DNA from: JAAYED01 sp040772225
GTDB taxonomy: Bacteria; Chloroflexota; Anaerolineae; UBA1429
Reading direction: 5' to 3'
DNA: 64,000 nt
Assembly: GCA_040772225.1 (NCBI GenBank)
Contig: JAXGYO010000002.1
Span: 1,302,001 to 1,366,000, forward strand
Shown: positions 43,000 to 51,411 of the stretch, in pieces
How the letters are laid out: each line of letters begins with the position of its first letter
Position numbering within the stretch: the first letter of the stretch is position 1
Program-made: the position numbers and the translations under genes
Notes under the pieces: model-generated
Database searches by the model: none
What the model saw: the letters and a program-made list of their open reading frames with translations, nothing else
What the model was told of the DNA's origin: nothing

Positions 43000-44952
43000 A
43001 TGAACAACTCTCAGCTCTCTGCCGTGGACCCCAGACAGCTACGACATCGCTCTGGCGAGCAGTCCTTTGTGTTTCCAGGATATTCAACGCTACCAGAGTG
43101 GGAACGGCGTGCCCTGGATCTGCGCGAGCACCTCGCTGTGGTCACAGGACTCGTTCCCCGTCCCGATCTCCGCCCTCAGTGGGCTAGCGTAACGCCATGC
43201 AGCCAGGGGCCAGGATACACCGTCGATCGCCTGGCACTGATGGGCAGATCGGGATTGTTGTGCACTGGCAACCTGTACCGTCCGGTGGGACAGCACGAAC
43301 CGGCGCCGGCCATCCTCAACCCACACGGACACTGGGAGGCCGGCAGGCTGGAGCACAGCGCGAGGGGCTCAGTACGCGCTCGCTGCATCACCTTTGCGCG
43401 CATGGGCATGCTGGCACTGTCCTACGACATGGTCGGCTACAACGACAGCCTCCAGATCGCTGATCATCACTTTAGCTCACGGCGCGGTGCCCTCTGGGGA
43501 TTGACATCTTTATCTCTGCAGCTGTGGAACGGCCTCACGGCTCTCGAGTATCTCTGCAGCCTGCCCGAGGTGGATGCCAGCCGTATCGGATGCACCGGCG
43601 CCTCCGGGGGCGCGTCGCAGGCAATGCTCTTGACGGCTCTCGACGATCGGATTTCGGTGACGGCACCTGTGAATATGATCTCCGCGCATTTCCAGGGCGG
43701 TTGCGAGTGCGAGAACACGCCGGCGCTCAGACTGGACACTTACAACGTCGAAATCGCTGCACTGGCTGCCCCCCGGCCAATGCTGATGATATCCGCCACG
43801 GGCGATTGGACCTGCAATACACCTCTGGTGGAATTCCCGGCCGTTGAAAGTGTGTATGCGCTCTATGGCCGTACCGCGCACCTTGCGCATATCCAGATCG
43901 ATGCCGAACACAACTACAACGCCGATAGCCGGGCGCCGGTCTATCGCTGGTTTGCACGGTGGTTCGGCATACCGCAGGAACAGGCTGTGGAACAGCCTTT
44001 CCCGCTGGATCCTGACGATCGCTTGCGCGTGTTTCCTGCCGCCGATCTGCCCGAAAACGTCCCCGACGCATCCGCCTTCCCAGAGTCATGGCGGCAGTTT
44101 GCTCTGAAAAGGCAAGCCTCGTTGTTGCCGGACTCAATAGAAGACATCGAACAGTGGCGCTCGATCTCGAAACTCAGGCTAGAGCACGTTCTCGGCGTCC
44201 GGCGGCCGGAGCCTGACGAGCAGATCGCGTTTTCGGTAGAAGCGATAGGGGCCGGGCAAGGTTACATCTGTAACAGGGTAACTCTTGGCCGGCCAGGTCG
44301 TGAGCGCATCCAGTGTACCGAGTACCTTCCGGACGGCACAATTCGCGGGACCGCAGTGCTGGTGGATGCCGCTGGCCTCGAAACGTACTCTGGGCCCACA
44401 GGAGCCCCGGGTCCGCTGGTTGATGCGCTGCTCAAAGGCGGGTATTCGACCTGCATTCCCGAGCCCTTTTCCAGGTCGGTCCCCCCTGCCGCCCCGGCGC
44501 GCCGTGACAGTGATTGGTATTGGTCATGCTTCAACCGGTGTATCACTGGCGAACAGGTGCTTGACCTGCTGGTCTCACTCGCACATCTCGACAGACGAGA
44601 CTCCAAACCCTGGCTGATTGGTCATGGTGTGGGGGCGGTCTGGGCCCTCCTGGCAGCGGCGCTCAACGCGTCAGACATTGCCGTGTGCGCCGACCTGACT
44701 GAGCTTGACCTGGACGCCGACGAGACATACCTGCGTCAAGTGGACGTCCCCCTGGTGCGCGCTTACGATCTCTGCAGCACGGCAGGCTCGCTGATCGCCC
44801 CGAGCCCGCTGGTACTGGGTGTCCAACCAGACTGGTCGGGCAGCGAACGCGTTTCGCGCGCCTACGCGCTGCAGCAGGCGTCAAGCGCCCTGCGGATCGA
44901 AGATCATCCGCTGACAATAGGCAATATGCTATCCTGCAAAGGCCACGCGTGA
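43000..44952 (+). CDS. Tandem alpha/beta-hydrolase; second half lacks the nucleophile
   Basis: The 650-residue protein consists of two alpha/beta-hydrolase units. The first resembles acetyl-xylan-esterase/Dienelactone-type hydrolases: AILNPHGHWEAGR, MLALSYDMVGYNDS, elbow CTGASGGASQ (Ser202), Asp269 in SATGDWT and His304 in DAEHNYN. The second unit (about 390-650) repeats the layout (TAVLVDAAGLET, STCIPEPFSR) but its elbow reads IGHGVGAVW, with Gly543 where Ser should be, so it is probably non-catalytic. No signal peptide is present. The substrate is unknown; an esterified sugar is possible. The ribosome-binding site is weak. The stop overlaps the arfB start. Confidence 0.83.
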   Translation: MNNSQLSAVDPRQLRHRSGEQSFVFPGYSTLPEWERRALDLREHLAVVTGLVPRPDLRPQWASVTPCSQGPGYTVDRLALMGRSGLLCTGNLYRPVGQHEPAPAILNPHGHWEAGRLEHSARGSVRARCITFARMGMLALSYDMVGYNDSLQIADHHFSSRRGALWGLTSLSLQLWNGLTALEYLCSLPEVDASRIGCTGASGGASQAMLLTALDDRISVTAPVNMISAHFQGGCECENTPALRLDTYNVEIAALAAPRPMLMISATGDWTCNTPLVEFPAVESVYALYGRTAHLAHIQIDAEHNYNADSRAPVYRWFARWFGIPQEQAVEQPFPLDPDDRLRVFPAADLPENVPDASAFPESWRQFALKRQASLLPDSIEDIEQWRSISKLRLEHVLGVRRPEPDEQIAFSVEAIGAGQGYICNRVTLGRPGRERIQCTEYLPDGTIRGTAVLVDAAGLETYSGPTGAPGPLVDALLKGGYSTCIPEPFSRSVPPAAPARRDSDWYWSCFNRCITGEQVLDLLVSLAHLDRRDSKPWLIGHGVGAVWALLAAALNASDIAVCADLTELDLDADETYLRQVDVPLVRAYDLCSTAGSLIAPSPLVLGVQPDWSGSERVSRAYALQQASSALRIEDHPLTIGNMLSCKGHA

Positions 44953-45386
44953 ACGACCCTGCCCTGCAAATCAACGCTAACCTGGAGATTCCACTTTCAG
45001 AAGTGCAGTGGCGGTTCTCGCGCGCCAGCGCCCCGGGCGGCCAAAACGTGAACAAGACGGCCACCCGGGTAGAGTTACTCTTTGACGTGGCTCAGAGCCC
45101 CAGTCTCACCGACACACAAAAGAACCACGTGCGCAGCAGGCTGGGAAGGCTAATCGATCGAGAAGGTGTGCTGCACCTCTACTCACAGGCCAGCAGCAGC
45201 CAGTGGCAGAACCGCCAGGACGTCCTGGAGCGATTTAGAGAGCTGCTAGTCTATGCCCTGCGCCCTACCCGCGCACGCCTCCATACGCGACCATCAAGGA
45301 CCCAAAAGGCCAGGCGTCGAGAGGAAAAGAGTCACCAGAGCCGGAAAAAGCAGCGACGGCGGGCGCCGTCACCGGGGGAATGGTGA
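44949..45386 (+). CDS. arfB: Alternative ribosome-rescue factor ArfB (YaeJ)
   Basis: The 145-residue protein has the class I release-factor GGQ motif in SASAPGGQNVNKTATRVEL, without codon-recognition domains, and a basic tail (RRREEKSHQSRKKQRRR) that enters the empty mRNA channel. This is the ArfB/ICT1 architecture; it hydrolyses peptidyl-tRNA on stalled ribosomes lacking a stop codon. The GTG start at 44949 overlaps the preceding TGA as GTGA, so it is translated by coupling to the esterase gene. It would back up tmRNA, which is not in the window. Confidence 0.94.
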   Translation: MNDPALQINANLEIPLSEVQWRFSRASAPGGQNVNKTATRVELLFDVAQSPSLTDTQKNHVRSRLGRLIDREGVLHLYSQASSSQWQNRQDVLERFRELLVYALRPTRARLHTRPSRTQKARRREEKSHQSRKKQRRRAPSPGEW

Positions 45387-45453
45387 GCGCGATATATAGA
45401 GGAAGCATGCGTTGGAATCAGAGTCGCTTGAAGAGATATAAGGAGAACGCCCC

Positions 45454-46488
45454 ATGCCTTTACTGGTAGCCTTCGCAAGCCTTCCTTTTGGCATTCGGGA
45501 ACGCTCCTACACGGTTTCCACCGAGTCCGGACCGCTAACAGTGCACGTTTCTGAACAGCAGTTCAGCCCACTGATCGCAGTAGGAACGCAGCCGTCAGCG
45601 GAGGACCCTTCCGCGCTGTTCGGCGATGATGTGATCACGACCACCTACACCTGGTACGATCACCCCTTTGTCCTGCGCGTCATGTTTGGAGGGGATCACG
45701 CGGCGCTGGGCTCGATTAACTCTTCCGCCACGATCATTCGACGGCTACCCGAGGGCATCGATCTCAACAGCTCGGAAGAAATCGACCCGGCACGCGACCT
45801 GTTCGCCTCAGAAGCATTGGAGGTGCTCAACAATCTGGTGGCCGTGGTGCGCCGCAAGGCTCGCCTATACCATATCTATGATCTCAGGCGTGACGACATC
45901 GATCTTACGGTGAGAGCCGAAGACGGGGCTGTCCTGTGCGAGGATCCGCTCCAGGACGAGCTGATACGCGCGGAAGAGGCGCGGACTGAGACCTTTGATC
46001 TGCTGGGCGAGAGCGTTGCCTGGTATCGCGATCTCGATCGAGCACTCAGCGAGCAGCAGTCCGTAGACCTCGCCGATGAGCTACTAATCGAGGCAGAACG
46101 TGCGCTCGCGCAACGCTTCCCGCGGCAGACCATCGCCAGCTGCCACACAACCATCGAGGCGGCTGCCTCCGCACTGCTCACCGAAGGCATGCTCCGCCGT
46201 GGGATGGATGACGACCAGATCGACCACGTGCTCTCGACGCGCAGCCTCACATCGAAACTCGCAGCGCTAATGGGCGCCTACTGCGGCTTTAACCTCCGCA
46301 ACGACAACCGACCGCTATGGCAGGCCTTTGGGCAACTCAATGATCTGCGCAACGACACTGTGCACCGGGGACGACGCCCTACGTACAGGCAAGCGCAGCA
46401 GGCCATTCGCACCACGCGGTCTCTGCTCGATTGGCTGCGGATGGTGCGCCACCGCAACCGCCGAAACCAGGCCACCCAAAACGACTGA
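45454..46488 (+). CDS. Protein with C-terminal HEPN-like domain
   Basis: The 344-residue protein starts at ATG 45454 behind AAGGAG. The N-terminal half (1-160) is a beta-rich region I do not recognise. The C-terminal half is helical and holds SCHTTIEAAASALLTEGML and LNDLRNDTVHRGRRPTYRQA, where R299-NDTV-H304 fits the R-x4-H motif of HEPN ribonucleases; the helix-helix layout also fits. HEPN proteins include toxins, abortive-infection and CRISPR effectors, and also non-catalytic domains. It sits 67 nt after arfB; whether it is co-transcribed is unclear. A toxin role is inference. Confidence 0.65.
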   Translation: MPLLVAFASLPFGIRERSYTVSTESGPLTVHVSEQQFSPLIAVGTQPSAEDPSALFGDDVITTTYTWYDHPFVLRVMFGGDHAALGSINSSATIIRRLPEGIDLNSSEEIDPARDLFASEALEVLNNLVAVVRRKARLYHIYDLRRDDIDLTVRAEDGAVLCEDPLQDELIRAEEARTETFDLLGESVAWYRDLDRALSEQQSVDLADELLIEAERALAQRFPRQTIASCHTTIEAAASALLTEGMLRRGMDDDQIDHVLSTRSLTSKLAALMGAYCGFNLRNDNRPLWQAFGQLNDLRNDTVHRGRRPTYRQAQQAIRTTRSLLDWLRMVRHRNRRNQATQND

Positions 46489-46508
46489 GCGGTGACCGAC
46501 CTCGTTAT

Positions 46509-46536
46509 TTGACACGAGAAGTCACCGCGCTATAAT
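46509..46536 (+). promoter_or_regulatory. Strong promoter of rplY
   Basis: TTGACA, 16 nt, TATAAT. Transcription would start near 46543 and give a leader of about 125 nt before the rplY ATG. Confidence 0.85.
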
Positions 46537-46563
46537 CGATAAGGTACACCAGTTGCACGGATA

Positions 46564-46600
46564 AAGGGCCAGCTGGATCACCAGAGACGGCCCTTGTTTT
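46564..46600 (+). terminator. Attenuator-like hairpin in the rplY leader
   Basis: AAGGGCC / GGCCCTT (46564-46570 and 46589-46595) encloses a smaller stem CTGG / CCAG and is followed by GTTTT. It lies between the promoter and rplY, so it could terminate early or bind a regulator such as L25 itself. Confidence 0.6.
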
Positions 46601-46667
46601 ATGTTGATGGTCCGCGAGCAGGCAGGCGTGACGCCGCGCTATCCCAGGATGAAGGACGGAAGAGAAT

Positions 46668-47297
46668 ATGGCACAGACTCTATCACTCGTGGCACAGTCA
46701 CGGGATACCGAAATGACGCCCAGGGCACTCCGGCGCGAAGGGATTGTCCCCGGCGTACTCTACGGAAACCAGTACGCCTCCGTGTCCCTGCAGTTTGCAG
46801 AGCGTGAGCTCCGCAGGATGCTGAACACCGTGGGAACGACCCGTCTCTTTAGCCTGACTGTTCCTGACGCAGACATGCTTGAGACCGTCTTGGTGCGAGA
46901 TGTGCAGCGCGATCCAGTATCCGGTAGCCTGGTACACGTTGACCTATACCGGATCGTCGCTGACCAGCCGATCACGACGACTGTACCATTGTTCACCCAC
47001 GGCGAGGCCCCTGTGGTCGAACACGGTGGCGTCGTCAATACGCTGCTCAACGAGCTGGAGATCTCGTGTCTGCCGGGCGATCTTCCGGAGCATATCATCG
47101 TCGACATCTCTGTGCTGACAGACATGGATTCCGCAATCCATGTCCGCGATCTTCCCATCCCCGAAGGCGTCACCGTCCTGGTTGATGCAGACACCGCAGT
47201 CGCGCGTGTTGTGGAACCGAGGGCCTTGACGGAGGAGGAGCTTGAGGCTGAGGAACTCGAGGCCGAAGAGCTTGAGGGCGAGGAGATGGCAGACTAG
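46668..47297 (+). CDS. rplY: 50S ribosomal protein L25, long CTC form
   Basis: The 209-residue protein has the L25 5S-rRNA-binding domain (RDTEMTPRALRREGIVPGVLYG ... VLVRDVQRDPVSGSLVHVDLYRI) and the C-terminal TL5/CTC beta domain (VEHGGVVNTLLNELEISCLPGDLPEHIIVDIS). It ends in an acidic repeat, EELEAEELEAEELEGEE. ATG 46668 is used. It is preceded by a strong promoter and an attenuator-like hairpin, and followed by a terminator at 47374, so it is monocistronic. Confidence 0.96.
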   Translation: MAQTLSLVAQSRDTEMTPRALRREGIVPGVLYGNQYASVSLQFAERELRRMLNTVGTTRLFSLTVPDADMLETVLVRDVQRDPVSGSLVHVDLYRIVADQPITTTVPLFTHGEAPVVEHGGVVNTLLNELEISCLPGDLPEHIIVDISVLTDMDSAIHVRDLPIPEGVTVLVDADTAVARVVEPRALTEEELEAEELEAEELEGEEMAD

Positions 47298-47373
47298 GAG
47301 ACTTCTAAGGAAGCGAGCGAATAGCACCCGCCTTTGTGCTGCCGGGTGCGCCCGACATATAGCGACAGCAAGT

Positions 47374-47407
47374 GAAAGGGGCTCTGGTTTGGCCAGAGTC
47401 CCTTTTG
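47374..47407. terminator. Terminator between rplY and the RRM gene
   Basis: Stem GAAAGGGGCTCTGG / CCAGAGTCCCTTTT with a 5-nt loop and one mismatch, flanked by A and T runs. It can serve rplY (plus) and the convergent RRM gene (minus, stop at 47431). Confidence 0.88.
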
Positions 47408-47430
47408 CATATCCGAAACGTCAGGCAGAT

Positions 47431-47689
47431 CTACCAGTCCGGCCCGCGCGATTCGCCGCGAGGCCTGGCGATCGAGACGCGAATCGCCCTGCCCTCAAGC
47501 ATGGTGCCGTCCAACTGCTCCACCGCCGCATCATCGGCCATCTCTACAAAACCGAATCCGCGCGAACGACCGGTTTCACGGTCGATCATCGCGATCGCCT
47601 CCGACACCTCGCCAATGGAAGAGAACAAGTCCTCAAGATCTTTCGCGTGTGCTGTAGGGGAGATTGCCCACGTACAGTCTCTTTGCCAT
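47431..47689 (-). pseudogene. RRM-type RNA-binding protein gene with a frameshift
   Basis: ATG 47689 behind GGAGG opens MAKRLYVGNLPYSTR, with the RNP2 motif LYVGNLPY, but this frame meets TGA after ERS. In another frame the protein resumes as LEDLFSSIGEVSEAI with the RNP1 motif RSRGFGFVEM and runs to 47431. Joined, they give an RRM protein of about 87 residues of the cyanobacterial/Chloroflexi Rbp type, linked to cold adaptation. The shift lies at about 47638-47647 near CGCGAAAGATC; one extra base or two missing A residues explain it. It may be a sequencing error in an A-run, a real mutation, or recoding (the stop context is TCT TGA G). Confidence 0.8.
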
Positions 47690-47901
47690 TCTGTCCTCCA
47701 GGGTCCGCCGCGTGGTCCCGCGGCACGATGAGTATCGGCCGTGACTGGATCGGGACTGCGGCGGCTGGCCCCGAAATGCTGCCGCGGGCCCAGCAGATTG
47801 CCATCCCGTACCAGACAGAGGTCAAGGACAGAGACAACGCAGAGTTACGCAGCCACATGCAGCGGCGAGCAAACCGCAACACGATCGTCACAGATGTACG
47901 A

Positions 47902-47930
47902 ATACTATCATCAGCATACAGCACCGTCAA
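47902..47930 (-). promoter_or_regulatory. Promoter of the RRM gene
   Basis: TTGACG, 17 nt, TAGTAT on the minus strand, giving a long untranslated leader as is usual for cold-shock-type genes. Confidence 0.6.
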
Positions 47931-47975
47931 AGGACGAGCGCGCCGTGGCCGCTGATGACAGTCGCTGCTGCAGGC

Positions 47976-48004
47976 TTGCCACAGTGTGCAATCGGCCTTA
48001 TCAT
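47976..48004 (+). promoter_or_regulatory. Promoter of the URO-D-parB-DUF362 group
   Basis: TTGCCA, 17 nt, TATCAT, 50 nt upstream of the ATG at 48055. Confidence 0.6.
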
Positions 48005-48054
48005 GATATCCGCTAGTCTCAATCACCCGTACCACGCCGCATATAGGATAGCGA

Positions 48055-49047
48055 ATGAACTCCCGAGAACTTGTCCTGCGCACTCTCAGCTTTACCGGTC
48101 CAGAGCGCCTTGCGGCATCATTTCCGGAGCCTTATTGGAACGATCTGCTGCAGACCAGCTACAAGCTAGCCGGGTTCGATCCTGTATGGCAGGATGTCGG
48201 CCCCGAGCGGCAAGAGTACATCGATGAATGGGGCAACACCTGGGCGCGGCTGGATCGATCCAGCAAAGGCGAGGTGTTCAAGGGCGCACTCGCCTCCTGG
48301 GAACAGCTGGACAGTCTGGTTCTGCCCGACCTGGCAAATCCGCTCAACTTTCATCTGGTTGCCGAAGCCTGTGAGGAGAACGCCGGGCAGCGGTATGTCA
48401 TCGGTCACCTCCCCGGATTTCCATTCAACATCGCACGTAAGCTAAGGCGCCTGGACCTGTTCCTCATGGAAATTCTGCTTGAGAAGGAGCGCGTGAGCGC
48501 CCTTCTCAAGCGAATACAGGACCTCCTGGCCCAAACGATTATCTCCTATGCCACCAGCGGCGTCGATGCGGTCATGTTTCCTGAGGACTGGGGCACCCAG
48601 CTGGGCCTGATGATCCGGCCTGCAGTCTGGCGCGAGATGTTCAAACCGGGCTTTGTTGACCTGTGCCAGACGGCCCACGCCCACGGGGTGCATGTGTTCA
48701 TGCACTCCTGCGGCAAGATCACCGACATCATCCCCGACCTCATCGAGGCCGGAATCGACCTGCTGCAATTCGACCAACCCCGGTTGCATGGCATCGATAC
48801 ACTTGCTCGCTTTCGTGGCCAGATCACCTTCTGGTGCCCGGTGGACATCCAAAAGACACTGCAGAGCGGCGATCCAGCCGCGATCGAGCACGAAGCCAGG
48901 GAGTTGATCACCAAGTTGGGTGGGCCCGAAGGCGGCTTCCTCGGCGGGTATTACTCTGACAATGTCTCCATCGGGCTGGATCCGAAATGGCAGGACATCG
49001 CCTGCCGCGCCTTTATGCGTTACGGCAACTTCCGCCAGCAAGCCTAG
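48055..49047 (+). CDS. Uroporphyrinogen decarboxylase family protein
   Basis: The 330-residue TIM-barrel protein matches the URO-D superfamily by TSGVDAVMFPEDWGTQLGLMI, MFKPGFVDLCQTAHAHGVHVFMHSCGKITDIIPDLIEAGIDLLQ split over strands, and a final GGFLGGYYSDN. The HSCG segment is the place where MtaA/CmuA-type methyltransferases bind zinc, while true HemE has other residues and the N-terminal RPVD-type motif, absent here. A corrinoid- or cobalamin-related methyl transfer or another sugar/aromatic reaction is possible. No heme genes are near. Function unassigned. Confidence 0.85.
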   Translation: MNSRELVLRTLSFTGPERLAASFPEPYWNDLLQTSYKLAGFDPVWQDVGPERQEYIDEWGNTWARLDRSSKGEVFKGALASWEQLDSLVLPDLANPLNFHLVAEACEENAGQRYVIGHLPGFPFNIARKLRRLDLFLMEILLEKERVSALLKRIQDLLAQTIISYATSGVDAVMFPEDWGTQLGLMIRPAVWREMFKPGFVDLCQTAHAHGVHVFMHSCGKITDIIPDLIEAGIDLLQFDQPRLHGIDTLARFRGQITFWCPVDIQKTLQSGDPAAIEHEARELITKLGGPEGGFLGGYYSDNVSIGLDPKWQDIACRAFMRYGNFRQQA

Positions 49048-49080
49048 AGTCTGCCTCAATACCCTTTCCCTGGAGTATGT

Positions 49081-50127
49081 ATGTCGCCTGACCAACAGAT
49101 CATCTATCTCAATCCGCGAGATCTGCTCCCAAGTAAACAAAACGTACGCTCAGAGCCCGGAAACCTGGCGGGCCTCGCTGAAACCATCCGGGAGCATGGT
49201 ATATTGCAGCCCCTGGGCGTCTCGGCGGAGGGCCAGGCCTATCGCGTGGTGTACGGCAATCGCAGGAGAGACGCCGCCATCGTCGTAGGTCTTGACCGCG
49301 TTCCCTGTGTCACCGTGCAGGCCGAGGACCCTCAGCAGGTGATGATCCAGCAGGTCCTGGAGAATCTACAGCGCCTCGACCTCAACGATATGGACAAGGC
49401 GCTCGCCTTTGAGCGCCTGCTGAGGCATCTGACGGCGAGCGGCGTCTCTCAGGGGGATGCCCTTGATCATATGGCCCGCACGTTAGGCCTTTCGGCGAGG
49501 CAGATCCAGCGCTACCTGCGCCTGTTACAACTCTCGCCGCTGGTGCGGCAGCGCGTCGCTAGCGGCGCCATCGGCGTCACCCATGCACAGCATCTCGTCG
49601 ATATCTCGCCGGACGAGCGGCAGGTGGCGATCGCTACCCTGGTGATCGATGAAAGCCTCTCCGCGGCGGAACTGTCGCGACTCTGTGCCTCGCTCATCAG
49701 AAACCCGAATATCGCTCCCGAGGCTGCTCTAGCGCTGCTGCGCCGTGGAGAAACCGTACCGCACATAGAGTCACGTATTCAGGACGGCTCCACTATGCCA
49801 GGCCATTCCGCTCTACCGGAGAGAGAGCAGACCGCGGAAGACGATGAGGGCCTCCCCCCATGGGAAAGCGAGGGCCCGGCGGCGCGAGACGATGCCGACT
49901 ATGGCTACCTTGAGCCAGCCACCCGCGATGGCAACCGGGTGGTGCGTATACATTCGCTGGATTCCTTTATGGATGAACTGCAGCGACTGACAGAGTGTGT
50001 GCAGAGCGGTGATCTTCAGCGGCTGATGGAGAGTGACGGCGCCAGCACCGTCAAGATCGGACTGGCCGCGCGACAGTTGCGCTTTCTATCCGAGGCCATC
50101 AGCGCGTTGGCGAGTACGGAGAGATAA
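49081..50127 (+). CDS. ParB/Spo0J-family protein
   Basis: The 348-residue protein has the ParB N-terminal CTPase-type domain (LNPRDLLPSKQNVRSEPGNLAGLAETIREHGILQPLGV, then VYGNRRRDAAIVVGL, the GxRRxxA motif) and a KorB-like HTH domain (LGLSARQIQRYLRLLQLSPLVRQRVASG). The C-terminal 130 residues are variable and acidic, ending with a helical part. No parA and no parS-like 16-mer were noticed beside it. It ends directly before the DUF362 gene with no spacer. It may be an accessory ParB-like regulator rather than the chromosome-segregation protein. Confidence 0.85.
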   Translation: MSPDQQIIYLNPRDLLPSKQNVRSEPGNLAGLAETIREHGILQPLGVSAEGQAYRVVYGNRRRDAAIVVGLDRVPCVTVQAEDPQQVMIQQVLENLQRLDLNDMDKALAFERLLRHLTASGVSQGDALDHMARTLGLSARQIQRYLRLLQLSPLVRQRVASGAIGVTHAQHLVDISPDERQVAIATLVIDESLSAAELSRLCASLIRNPNIAPEAALALLRRGETVPHIESRIQDGSTMPGHSALPEREQTAEDDEGLPPWESEGPAARDDADYGYLEPATRDGNRVVRIHSLDSFMDELQRLTECVQSGDLQRLMESDGASTVKIGLAARQLRFLSEAISALASTER

Positions 50128-51363
50128 ATGACACAGTCACGACCTCAGGTATCGCTCGTCTCCTGCGCTGACTATGAGCCACAGGCAGTCTATGACGCCG
50201 TCAAGCGATCCATCGACCTGCTGGGAGGCATCGAAGCCTTTATCAAGCCGGGATCCCGGGTACTGCTAAAACCGAATCTGGTGCGGAGCATGCCTCCGGA
50301 GCGAGCCGCCACAACCCACCCCACCGTGGTCGCCGCAGTGGCGCGGCTGGTGATCGAGGCCGGGGCGCATCCGCTGATTGCGGATTCGCCAGGAGGCCCG
50401 TACACGCCGGCAACGTTGCGGTCGGCCTATCGCCGCACGGGCATGGAAGCGGCCGCAGAGGCCAGCGGCGCCGAGCTAAACTATGACACAGCAGCGACCC
50501 AGGTCTCCAATGCAGAGGGCATCGTGCTGCACCGGCTCGACCTCATCAACCCGTTGCTGGAAGTCGATGCTGTCATCAACCTGCCCAAGCTCAAGACGCA
50601 CAACCTGACCGTCCTGACGATGGGCGTCAAGAATCTATTCGGCGTGGTGCCTGGCGCGCTCAAGATTGGCTACCACTCCAAGCTCGTTGACCGCGAGAGG
50701 TTCTGCGAGGGGCTGCTGGATATCCTCCAGTTTGTCCGTCCGACACTTACGGTACTGGATGCTATCATCGGCATGGAAGGCGAGGGCCCCACCGGCGGCG
50801 ATCCGCGCCAGATCGGGGCCATTGTCACCAGCACCGACGTGCTCGCAGTGGACACACTGGGTGCGACTCTGGTTGGCATGGAGCCCGATATCGTGACAAC
50901 CACCCGATTGGCTGCAGCGCGAGGTCTGACGACTGGGAAAGTCGACGATCTCGAGATCCTCGGCGATAGCCTGGACAACCTCAGAATCACAGACTTTCGT
51001 GAAGGGATCGATACCCCTCTGGATCCCGGACTCATTCCCGCCCCGTTGCGCTTTCTGGTACGCGTGGCCACGCCACCCACGACCAACGATCAGCCGGACA
51101 CACGCAGTGCCCGGGCGCTGCGCGGTCTGGCACAGGGCTGGATCTGGAAGCAGATGGTGGCCAGGCCACGTGCGACCGAACGCTGTATCGCCTGCGGCTT
51201 TTGTGTCCAACACTGTCCTGTCAACGCCATCGAGATCGTCAACGGACGGGCTCAGATGGATGGCAAGACATGCATTCGCTGCTATTGCTGCCACGAGCTC
51301 TGCCCGCACGATGCGATAGAGCTGTACAAGCCCCTTCTCGGCAGACTGATATCGCCCAAATAG
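50128..51363 (+). CDS. DUF362 protein with two 4Fe-4S clusters
   Basis: The 411-residue protein has a DUF362 domain (about 1-300): VLLKPNLV, THPTVVAAVARLVIEAG, INLPKLKTHNLTVLTMGVKNLFGVVPG and an ADSPGGP loop. The C-terminus has two ferredoxin motifs, CIACGFCVQHCP and CIRCYCCHELCP, each a CxxCxxCxxxCP set. DUF362-ferredoxin fusions are common in anaerobes and their activity is unknown. The ATG immediately follows the parB stop. The clusters suggest an anaerobic or microaerobic lifestyle. Confidence 0.9.
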   Translation: MTQSRPQVSLVSCADYEPQAVYDAVKRSIDLLGGIEAFIKPGSRVLLKPNLVRSMPPERAATTHPTVVAAVARLVIEAGAHPLIADSPGGPYTPATLRSAYRRTGMEAAAEASGAELNYDTAATQVSNAEGIVLHRLDLINPLLEVDAVINLPKLKTHNLTVLTMGVKNLFGVVPGALKIGYHSKLVDRERFCEGLLDILQFVRPTLTVLDAIIGMEGEGPTGGDPRQIGAIVTSTDVLAVDTLGATLVGMEPDIVTTTRLAAARGLTTGKVDDLEILGDSLDNLRITDFREGIDTPLDPGLIPAPLRFLVRVATPPTTNDQPDTRSARALRGLAQGWIWKQMVARPRATERCIACGFCVQHCPVNAIEIVNGRAQMDGKTCIRCYCCHELCPHDAIELYKPLLGRLISPK

Positions 51364-51364
51364 A

Positions 51365-51393
51365 ACAGCGCCGGGGAGGTCCCCCGGCGCTGT
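51365..51393. terminator. Hairpin between convergent DUF362 and tmk-like genes
   Basis: Perfect 12-bp stem ACAGCGCCGGGG / CCCCGGCGCTGT with a 5-nt loop right after the DUF362 stop. A U-tract is missing. Confidence 0.6.
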
Positions 51394-51411
51394 AACCCGT
51401 ATCGGAACGAT

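Larger units (their letters stand above)
47690..48054. other. Divergent intergenic region (RRM / URO-D)
   Basis: No gene is credible in these 365 nt. They hold the two divergent promoters listed separately and a long leader of about 205 nt for the RRM gene. That leader contains the stem GCCGCG-GGACCA-CGCGGC about 15-35 nt before the ATG, which could act as a cold-responsive structure. Confidence 0.65.
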
